From assembly GCA_030549775.1 (NCBI GenBank), contig CM060175.1:5456564-5520563 (forward strand): a stretch of DNA of 64,000 nt, given 5' to 3'. Numbering within the stretch: the stretch's first letter is position 1; each line of letters starts with the position of its first letter. This stretch comes from Tamarix chinensis (taxonomy: Eukaryota; Streptophyta; Magnoliopsida; Caryophyllales; Tamaricaceae). A program made the position numbers and the translations under genes. Below the pieces are notes generated by a model. The model saw only the letters and a list, made by a program, of their open reading frames with translations. It did not search any database and was not told the DNA's origin. Shown one piece after another: positions 12,201 through 24,200 of this stretch.

Positions 12201-15200
12201 ATGAAGATTCCTGTTCGTGATATAGCTGAAAAATCTGCAGAAGGTAACAGATAATTGTCCAGCTACTTTGAGCAGTATCTGCATCTTTAGGTAGCTTAAA
12301 ATGAACAGAGAGCATATATATATATATATATATTATTTATTTATTTTATTTTATTTTGGGGGTGTGTGTATTTATCTTGGCTCTTATGATGCCTTCTTTC
12401 CTTATAGAGAAAGGTGTCCATCCTACCAAATGCATGCAATAACTGTCGAATGTCAATGCACACAATAAAATATCGCTCGTGATATTGCGTATCAGTCAAT
12501 ACTTCGCAATTTTTGGGCCAACTGATTTAAAAAAATTACATACTTATAGCCCATGTGATATGTTTTGGTCTATATATACTAATATTTGCCGATATATTAT
12601 GATATTTAGTGATATGAGTTGTGAAAAATAATAAAAAACCACGTCGTGACAATTGTGACATAAAATATTCTCTGCAATACCCCAATACTGCAACGACACA
12701 ACTGTGACTATAATTGCAGCTGTGATTGTGGTTTTATTGTAAGAATGGCTCTTGGAAAGTCTGCTATTCTAAATATAACAAATACATTTATGCATAAATT
12801 TCCTGGAAGTTGGGAGGAGGAAATATGTTGTAAATGCCATACATAGTGTCTTACTGGAGTACTGTATCTCCTGAAAGGGGAAGGTGGGTGAATTATAAGA
12901 AAAATGGATAGCAAGTGTCAGTCCTTACTGGATGACATGTTTATCATCCTATGCTTTGTGGAAAGGAGAGGAGGATGAGAATCTTGTGTATTTTATTCTC
13001 TACCATTGAATGCTTGTTAATAGGCAGATTTACATACTGTCAGTGACTTACCCTACAAGTAAGTATAAGGAAAAGTATAACAGCTGTAACAGCTCCTAGA
13101 TAGTAGGAACTAACTCTAGCTCCCTATAATATCTCCCTAAAGTAAGCAATCCAGATCTTACGGTATCAAAAAAGTTCAAACTAAGCTGTTTTACTAATTA
13201 CTAATCTGTTTTGCTATTTACTCCAAGTTACAAGTATTACAACACCCCCTCAATCTGGTATATACAAATTCCACATGCCCAGCTTGCAGAATAAACCTTC
13301 AAAACAATAACTGGACAAGCCCTGAGTGAATATATGTGCTGACCACTCGGCACATAGGCCACGCACAACTCCCCTCAGTCAATTTTTTCCTTAATGAATG
13401 ATGATCAATCTCCACATGCTTGATTCTAATATGATGAACCAAGTTATGACTTATGAGCTATGCTCATGGATGACTTATTATCACAGTGTAATTTCATTGG
13501 ATATTCTTCTCTAAGTTGCATCTCCTTTAGTAACCTCTTGATCCAAATCAGTTCACATGCCCCTTTTGCCAAAGCTCTAAATTATGTTTCTGCACTACTT
13601 CTAGCTACCACAGGCTGTTTTTTACTTCTCCAAGTTACCCCAAATTATGTACAATACCCACTAGTTGACCTTCTATCTTCAACTGAGCTTGCCCAATCTG
13701 CATCAGTGAATTCTTCTATACTACTATCTTCACCCTTTTCAAAAGACAGTCCATTCCCTGGTGTTTTCTTCAGATACCTGAGAATTCTATATTCTGCCCC
13801 TTTGTGTTCCTGTAAAGGTTTGTGCATATATTGACTCACCTAACTAACAGCGAATGCGTATCTGGTTGTGTGTGAGAAAGGTAAATTAACCTCCCAACAA
13901 GCTGCTGATATCACCCTTTATCCACTTACCCTCACTTCTGTGTCTGTACTTGGCCTTCGGTTCCACAGGTGTTGCTGCTGGTTTACAGCCAAGCGTCCCT
14001 GTTTCTTTGAGTAAGTCGATGGCTTACTTTCATTGTGAAACAGAGATTCATGTTTTTTTCTAGCAATTTCCATCCCCAAAATGTACCACAACTAACCAAG
14101 ATCCTTAACTTCAAATTCTCGAGGTGGAATTTATTTATTTATTTTTTTGAGGTTTTCTAATCCTTCTATATCATCACTGGTTCATCCACATAAATGACAA
14201 GGATAACAACCTTACCGTTTGAGTGCTTAAAGAATAGAGTGTGATCGACCTGGCTTTGTTTGTATCCATGCTTCTTGACTACTTAGAGTCCATAGAGGGA
14301 TTTTTTCAAGTAGCACACTCTTCTCTTTCCATATTTTTCTACAGAACCAGGGGGTGATCTCATGTATACTTTCTCCAAGTTGCCATTAAAGAAGACGTTT
14401 TTAATGTCCAGCTGCTGTAACGGCCATTCCAAGTTGGCACCAAGGGATAATAAAACTCTGATTGTGTTGATTTTTGCCACTGGTGCAAATGTCTTTGTGT
14501 AGTCAGCTCCATAGATTTGAGTGAATCCCTTTGCTACTAATCTTGCCTTGTGTTGTTCAATTCCTCCATTTGCCTTGTATTTCACCATAAAGACCCATTT
14601 ACATCCCACAACATTCTTATTTTTGGGTTGATCCGCAATTTACCAGGTCTGATTCTTTTCTTATGCACCCATCTCATCCTCAACCAACCGCCTTTCCAAG
14701 CTTCTTCAATGCTCTTTGGTATAGGGACCTCTTCAAGACTTGAAGTAAATGCTTGAAACTTGGGTGTCAATCTGTCTAGGCATATGTATCCGGAGATTGG
14801 ATGGACTGCACAACTCCTCTTCCCCTTTCTTTGCGCAATAGACAGGTCAGATTCTAAAAAACTGGGGTTATCATGGTCAGAATGAAACTGAGGATGGACA
14901 GGCATAAAAACCTTACTCTCTCATGGAGCTATTACCAGTTCTCCTTCATGAGGTACAGGTTCAGTAGGAGTCTGTAATGGTTGGTTCAGTAGTGAGACTT
15001 TCCTGGAGATTTTTATTGGAGTGGCTAATACTAGGCAGCTGTAGGGATGAATTTTCCGGAACAGAGGGTAGGCATGTTTCCTGAGGACGAGCATCAGCTG
15101 GTTCCCTCTCCCCCCTGTTGTAACACATTTGGGTAAAAATATTGGGATTCATGAAATGTAACATCAAGAGAGACATGTATTCACCTAGTTTGAGGTTTGT

Positions 15201-18200
15201 AACATTTATAACCTTTTTGGGTTGAGTAGTAGCGAGGAAGATACACTTTTGAGCTTTGGGATCAAATTTCCCTCAGTTGGGACCTAAATATGAACATAGG
15301 AAGTGCAACCAAAAGTTTTGAGGGGTAAACTTGAGAGAAGATGATTATGAGGATAATGAGTGTCAAGAAGAGAGAGAGGGGTTTTATAATGTAGAACCTG
15401 AGATGGCATCTGATTAATTAGAGATGCAGCTGTTAGGATGGCTTATCCCCAGAATTGTTTTGGGACATGGGTAACATAAGGGCTCGAGCAACTTCAAGGA
15501 GGTGTCGGTTTTTTCTCTCGGAAATCCCATTATGTTGGGGTGTGCTAGCGCATGAGCGTTTGTGAACAATTCCATTTGAAGTTAGTACCATCATCAGTGT
15601 GAAGATTGGCATTGAACTCTGTTTTTTAATTTTTTTTATCATTAAATGAAAATTTGTGAATGTTACTGCAGCATCGGACTTATCTTTTAGGCGATATACC
15701 CAACTTAACCAAGTATGGTCATCAATAAAAGTGATGATGAACCATTGAGCGATCGTTAGATTTTGAACACGAGAAGGTCCCCAAATGTCACTGTGAATAA
15801 TGGAGAAGGGTTCAGATGCTCTATATGAACATGGATGAAAAACAGAACTTGTATGCTTAGCAAACTGGCAGATCTCACTATGAAAGAATTTTCGAATTTT
15901 ATTTCTAAATAAATCAGGGAACGAATGTTGCAAATAAGGAAAACTAGGGTGAACCAAACGATAGTTCCATGTCATAATTTCATCATGACTGGGCATATTA
16001 CAACAAAAACTGACCAAGGAACTTTTAATGTTTTGTGCTTGAAGAATGGGGTCCACATCCGGAAAGTACAGCTCAATACATTCCCTCACATTCCTAATCA
16101 TCTTCCCCGATTTCAGCTCTTGATAAACACATTGCGAGGTTAAGAATTTGGCAAGGCATTTCTGATCAGAAGTTAGTTTGCTAATGGAAAGAAGGTTGCA
16201 GGAGAGTTTAGGGACATGAAGGACATTGTGTGAAAAAAGACAGGATGATAAGAAAAAATAGATCCCTTTACAGCTACAATACCAAAGCAACTGTCTACAA
16301 TTTTTATTTTTAAATTACATGGACATGGTTTATATGTTGAGAATTAGTTGGAATGGCTGGTCATGTGGTCAGATGCTCCAGAGTCAATAATCCAGGGAAT
16401 AGTATTAGCCATAAAAGCAGTTGTAGTACCTAAATTGGCTTCGCTTGTGACATTCTGTTTGTCTGTGGATGGAGTAGCAGAATACTGATAGGCCTGTGGT
16501 GAAGTATACTTATATTAGGAGGGGCAGAAGGAATAAGATAGAGTGAAATATATTTGATCACTGTTATGGGCCGAGAAGAGGGGGGTTAATTGCAGGCTTA
16601 TTTTATAATTGGTTTTTTATTATTATGCGGGGTCGTGACGGGTTATAACAGAGTCTGTTATGGGTGAAATCTTTTCGGTTATTAGTTGTCTGTTAGTATC
16701 CTTTTCTGTTAGTGACGTGGGGGCAGGGAGGTGGATAAATTGAGTCGGGGGGGGGTGCGAAGAGAAAGGGGGGTGTTGATAGGTCTGTGAGAGGGAGGTG
16801 CCAGGGCCTCAAATTCCTGGTTGTTCTTATACACTGAAAAATCAATACAACTCCTCATTCTCTTTATTGTTTCATTTAATTTCTTGAGTATTTACCTTTC
16901 TGTTAGAAGAGGAACAGGGGTATTAATCGCAGGTTCCATCAAATACCTGGATTGATGAGCTTGTGCAGTTGCTCAATTTGTTCAGAAGAGAAAGAGAACG
17001 ACCCTACCTTTCCGACAGTAAGCCCCCGAGCTTCCTGCTATTTTTTGGCTTCCAATCAGCAGGTTTTCCGTGTGACTTCCAGCATGTATCTTTGGTGTGG
17101 CTCTTCTTGTTGCAATATTGACACCATGTACATTCTCTTCTGCGAGAATCTGATTTTTCTGGTCGTCGAGTGGCCAGGGCAGAATAGTCACTACCATTTG
17201 AGCCTGGATCTGGGGCCATAATCAACTTTTTTTGACTGTCTTTGCGTCACACCTCTGCAAATGCTTCTCGGGTGGAGCGTTATGGTTTCTTTCCTAAGAT
17301 TCTTCCACGCACCTCATCCAAATCTCGATTGAAACTGTAGAGAAAGTTAAATAAATGCTCTTTCTCTAGCATTTTCTTTAAGAGGGTAGAGTCAGCTGAG
17401 CACTTCCACTTAGCATCATAGAAGAAGTCAATCTCTTGCCATAGGTTATGCAAGATTTTATAGTATTGGGGTACTCTGTTTTTGATCTCGGATTCTATAT
17501 TTAAGCTCTGAAACTTTAGCGGAATTTTCAAGATCATAGAAGGTTTTTCAAACAGCCTCCCACACTTCTTTAGCTATTGAACGAAAGAGATAAATATGGC
17601 CAATCTTGGCTTCCTTGGAATCAATCAGCCAAGCAATGAGCTTTGAATTTTTAGAATCCCACTTTGAATAAGTTGTATCATATCACCTGTGAAATAACCC
17701 AAGGGTCCTTTGCCATGTAGATATAGGATTGTAGAACTTGACTGCGGTAGAAAATTGATGCCATTCAATTTGTGAATGGTGATTTGAAGGGGAGAGTTTT
17801 CAAGAGTTAAAAATGAAGAGGGTTCAGAGATATTTGGAAAGGGACAAGTGTTAACAGGTGTCAGAACTTTTACTGTTTTTCTAGAAAAAAAAATAAGAAA
17901 AGTAAGAGGAGATAAAAGTACAATTAAAGAGGGAAATACCTGAATCTAAAATATTTCTTCAATCAATTAGATTTGTCTGTATGGAGTGGACAATCCTCCA
18001 TAATACAATGAACCCTCAAATCAGATCTGTCCATTAACTCCTATCCAACTATTATTTATAATTAATTTATAAGAAACTGTTTAAGACATGTGGCATGACA
18101 TTGTGTCAGGCTGAGACACATATCATGATTCACTCCTTGAGATTAGGACACATAATACACCAATAAATAACTAAATAACTTATCTGTCTGTCTATAACTA

Positions 18201-21200
18201 CTTATCTATATTTTGCATGCCCATCCCCTGTAATTGTTGTGATAGTATTTATTGACAATTGACATGCTTCTTCTGCCTAATATAAGTGTGCAAGGGCGGA
18301 CTGCTTCTATCAATACTCCCTTCCCTGAAAAACGACTTGTCCTCAAGTTGACAGTCAGGATATCAACCACCAATGAGATCATATTCTTTCTAGCTGGCTT
18401 CTACTGGCTGTGCTTTCCATCTGATCAGGCAGTTTGCAGATATTGGGAGTGCTGCTGGGGGAACTGTTGGAGATTGTCCTAATGCGGGTCGCAATGGCGA
18501 TACATGAAAGATAGGATGAATCTTTGTATCTAAAGGAAGGTCAATGTCACCAATTCTGTGGATGACCTTATATGGCTGAATGCGCATAATCACCCTCTTG
18601 GAATGAAAGTTCCCCTCAATGAGAATCTGCTTGGGATTTCATGCAGGACTGAACTTTCAGCAGATTATCCTTGAGAATATTTAACATGGCATCTCATAAG
18701 AGAAGTTGTTCCTCTAATTCAGCCACTTGAGTCTCTCCCTGTATGTATGGATGGAGGAGAGGAGGGTCCGAGCCATATACTTCCTTAAAGGGGGTCATTC
18801 CTGTGGCTGTATGATACCCAATATTGAAAGAGTATTCTGCCCAACACAAGAATTAGCTCCAAATACAGGGTTTCTCATGTGCAAAACAACGTAAATAGGC
18901 CTCCAAACACCAATTAACCACCTCCGTTTGACCATTCGATTGTGAATGATATGCAGTACTCATGTGTAGCCGGGTCTTGCTTAGCTTAAAGAGTTCTTGC
19001 CAAAAGTTGCCTAGAAAGATGACATCTCGATCAGAAAGGATGGACCGGGGGATGCCATGAAGTCTGACAATCTCTTTACAAAAAATTCCAGCAACAAATT
19101 TAGTAGTAAATGGGTGAGGCAAAGGAATGTCGTGGCTGTATTTACTCAAGCGATCAACCACCACCAAAATGGTGTCAAAATCTGCTGATCTGGGTAGTCT
19201 AGTGATGGAGTCTTGTGAAATATCTTCCCAAGCTTGCTCTAGGATAGGAAGGGGCTGAAGCAAACCTACTAGTGCCAATGTCTGATATTTATCTTTCTAA
19301 CACACTAGACAATTCTGAACAAATATTTTAGTATCGTTCTTCATTTGTGGCCAGAAAAACTTATCAGTAAGTCGCTGCAATGTCTTCAAATATCCAACAT
19401 GTCCTCTAATGAGTGAATCATGTGCTTCTGCTAATAAACTTTGTCGAAGGGTTGGTGTGTTAGGAATAACCAGCCTATTTTTGTATAATAATTTACCTTC
19501 AACTAGATAAAAATCTGGTGCGGACTCAGGTTGCTGCTAAAGTTTTTCTATTATACATTTAGTATAATCGTCTGTCAACAATTGTTGTGGGAGATTCATG
19601 AAATCCAGGGAGAGTGGGATAGCTAAAGCAAGAAAATCAGCATGTTGAGGCTGCCTGTACAGTGTATCTGCACCCTTGTTTTCTTTTCCAGCCCTGTACT
19701 AAATTGTGAAGTTGGAAGGAAGCAACTTCATAATTAGCCTCTGCTGCTCATTGGTTGTGACCCTTTGCTAGAGCTGCAGCAATCAGTTTTGACAGAGAAA
19801 TGGTGACCCAATAGATAGTGCTTCTAATGGTGTATAGCAAGTACCAAATGCAATAATTCATGATCGTAAGCAGACTTATGTTGATTAGAGAAGGAGAACC
19901 CCTTATTGTAATATGTAATGGGACAATCATTTTGTGCAAGAATCGCACTCTACGGTAAAGGGCTAGCAATAAAACCACGGCCACGGTTTCATAGTATTAA
20001 GGTGTCGTGAACGATATATTATATGTCGTGGTTGTTGCGGCGTAATTTTTTAATTTTTTTCACAACAAATATTGGCAAATGTCGGCCAATATCAATAAAT
20101 ATTGGAAATATCGCCCAATATCCAAAATTTTGCCCATGTCACGGCGATAAATATGTAATTTTCTGAAACGACAATATTTCGAGAATTTTGAGTCGCGGTT
20201 GACCCAAATATTGCAAAATTGCGGCTGATATGCAATTGTGGTACTGATATTTCATTGTATGGTAAAGGGCTGGACGAAATCAGGAAGCTTCAAGATAGGA
20301 ATAGTAGTTGATGCAGTCTTGAGGTTTTGAAATGCTAAATCAGCCGAATCCAACCATTTGAATGCATTTTACATGATCAAGTTAGTTAATGCTCTAGCCA
20401 TTAGACCATGACCCCTTACAAAGCGTTGGTGGTACCCAGTTAATCCAAGAAAGCCCTTTAATTCTTTAACATTCTTGGGTATAGGCCACCTTAGAACAAC
20501 ATAAAATTTCTCATGGCCTACACCAACACCATCCACGCTAGCCACGCGTCCTAAGAAGTGAATTTGTTTTTGTCCAAATAAACATTTTTTCGCATTGGCA
20601 TAGTATGAACTGGTTTTGGGAAGGTTAAGGGTGTTTCATAAGTCTATAACATGTTGCTCCCTGGAGGGGGTGTAAATTAGAATGTCACTAGACAAACTTG
20701 AGAAGGTAAGGTCGAAAGAGATCATTCATGGCTGATTGGAAAGTGGAGGGGGCATTTGTGAGGCCGAAGGACATAACTACAAATTCATAGTATCCGGAGT
20801 AGGTATGAAAGGCTGTTTAATGGATATTTGAGGGGTGTGCTCGCATTTGGTGGTAACCAGAACGAATGTTAATTTTTAAAAAAACAATAGTACCATGAAA
20901 TCCATCTAGGAGTTCATCAATATTTAGAATTGGATATTTATCTAGAATGGTTAACTAGTTAAGTGCCTTATAATCAACACAAAAGCACCAAGTATCATCT
21001 TTTTTTTCTTTTTTTTTTCCACAGGACTAGCGAATGGGCGACAACTTGGTCTAATGAATCCTGATTTTAGGAGTGTACTAACTTGCAATTCTATTTCTGA
21101 TTTTTGGTAAAATTGGTATCGATAGGTCAAATAGTTGGAGAATTTGAACCTACTATTAATGGGATGGAGTGAATGAGAGGGAAACGGGGAAGGGATGTTG

Positions 21201-24200
21201 GTTCTGAAAAACTATATTCATTTTCCAAGACAACATTATTAACATGAGTTGGATTTGGGGAGTTACTATCATTGAAGTGCAACTTAGATGTGGCATGGAA
21301 ACTAGCTAATGCTTTGTTTGCTGAAGGGACACCTTGTAATTCATATCGTTTCTCATTCGGCAAACACCTTGTAATTCGTATCGCTTCTCATATAAATAAA
21401 AAACCATAAATATCTTATTCAGAGAAGCCATCCACTTAATGCCTAATACCTATTTAGCGCCTCTAATGGTAAACGTGTAGAAATCTTGGGTGATGCTCAA
21501 TTTTGGAAATTAGAGTGATACACCTCGGCATACATGTGTGCACTGTATGACATCTCCATTTCCAATTTCGACACCAAAAGCAATAGTCTTCTCTATATTA
21601 ATTCCTAATTCGGAAACAAGACCAACAACCAAGCAATAAAATCGCGGTCGCAGTTGCGGTCGCGGTGTCGCAGTATCGAAGCGTTGCGAATTAGCAATAA
21701 ATATGCCGCGGTTGTCGCGGCGTGATTTTTTTTTTTCACAATAAATATTAGCAAATACCAGTAAATATCGGTAGAATATCGACAAATATCGGTTGATAAC
21801 CGATATATTGCTGATAAATATGTGAAATTCTAAATCCGTCGTGTATCGCCAATTTCGCGTATCGGCTGACCCAAAATCTGATAAATATCGGCTGATATTG
21901 CGTATCGGGACCGATATTTAATTGTATCAGCAGCAATAAAACTATGCGTTGAACCACAATCCATCAAGATATGCACACTTCGGCCAAGGAGGCAACCTCA
22001 AAGCTTCATGGTAGTACCTCCAGACTTCCCTTGAATGGCGTGCAAAGAGATCTCAGCATAATTTGTTGGTTATCTCCCTTTACTCCTTCAAGAGCACGTG
22101 GTTCATGGTTATTATCTTCATCTTGTGCTATTTCCATGAGAGAGAAGGATGAAGTTTTGCATCGGTGTCTAGGTCCGAATTTCTCATTGCGTCTGAAACA
22201 TAGACCCTTGGAGAGTCAATTTTGTTGTTCAGCATCTTTTAGTTGATTGTGGGCAATGGAGAGCTGGTGTGAGGTGTGGTGTTCTGAGAAATGAGCGTGG
22301 TGGAATTTGGCCAATTTGATCCTTTGTGTATACGAGTCTAACTCAATTTTGACTCAAATTCAAGTCTTAGGCTCATAGCTTTATAAACTAACATGATCTT
22401 GTGTATTCATACATCAGCCTTTAAAATTTCCTTCAATCCACCAAGAAAGACACCCAACAAATAGTGCTTAGGACAACTTTGCACTCTCAGTGCCCTTTTT
22501 GCAAATTCTTGCCAATATTCCTGAACACATCCTATATGTCTAATATTACATAAATGTTCATCCTAGTTCTAACATTAGGTAAGTCCAAGAGAGCCTTCAC
22601 CAGTACTTCCCAATACGTGATAGTGTGCTCAGTGTTAATTGAAGCGAATATATCTAGTGCATCCCATTCTAAGTACATAGCTACAATTTCCACTTTCATC
22701 TCATCCGATGTCTGATAGAAGCAGAAATACTTTTCTAGCTTTTGAAATCCATCCTTTGGGAGCAACGCCTTCAAATCTAGGAAATTCAATTTTCATATGA
22801 TGTCGATGGAATGGATTCTTTGTCCACCTAGGGCTGTCAAAGTCATCCTTATCATCCAATTCAATGAATTTTCCTTTGTCTCTACTTCAAAATCTGGTCT
22901 CCTCTTGTTGATTGCCACTCGTATGTGCTGGCAATAAAATTGTGGTTGCGTTTGCGGTCACGTTTGCGGTCGTGGTGTCGTAGTATTGGAGTGTCATGAA
23001 CAATAAATTATATGTTACTGTTGTCGCGGCGTGAATATTTTTTTTATTTTACTAAATACTCTGATTATTATTTATTGATCATTTGAATATACATTTATTG
23101 AATACACAAGTATTTTATATTACATTAGAAGTATTTAAGTGAGTCATTACATGCTAAATTATCATAACTACCCTAAATTTGCCTTAAAATGAAAAAATAT
23201 ATGTTATTTAGTAGGACATATAAAGGGAACAAATAACAATAATTTATTATTGTTCAATATTAACTTGATTTACAATATATATAATAAATGAATAAGAAAA
23301 AAATTATTATGCATGATTTTTTCAATGGATTTAAGAATTCCCAATAAATTACTGATTTATTGGCGATTTATCACAATTTGTCGGCAATATTTTCTGATTT
23401 ATCTGTGACACCTATTTATTGGCAACTTACTAGCGATATATTAGCCGATAACTGTAAAATTTTAAAATCATAGTGTATCGGTAATTTCGCATTGCGGCTG
23501 ACCTAAAAATCGCTAAATAACGGCTGCTACACTATAGTGGAACTACTATTTAATTGTTTGCGTATGTGTTTTAAATGCGGCCATCTCTGCTGCTAATACA
23601 TCTATGGTGCTCAGTTTGGAGGCAACGGCAGCCAATTGTTGAGCAACAATATGATTATGTGGGCTAGTGGCTAGTATTGGGGCTTCATCTGTACAGTAGC
23701 AGATCGTGTATTTACCATGGTGGATCCATACAATTAAATAGCGGTCCCGCTATAGCGTAGCGGTCGCTATTTAGCGGTTTTCGGGTTAGCCGCGATGCGA
23801 AATTACTGATACGCTACAGTTTTAAAATTTCACATTTATCGGCCGATAAATCGCCGCTAAATCGGCCGATAAATCGGAAAATATCACCGATAAATCAGGA
23901 TAAATTGCCGATAAATCGGCAATTTTTTTAGAATTCTTAATTCTGCTGAAAAAGCATGCATGACAATTTTATTTATTTATTTCCTATATATATCTTAGAT
24001 CAAGTTGCTATTGAATTATAATAAAGTATTACTATTTATTATCTTCACATTTACTATTAAATAGCATGTCTTTTTTCATTCTAAGGTAAATTTAGGGTTG
24101 TTAGAAAAATTTAGCATATAATGACTCACTCTAATACTTCTTATATGATATAAAATATTAGTTTATTGAATATTTATATTCAAATGATCAATAAATGATA

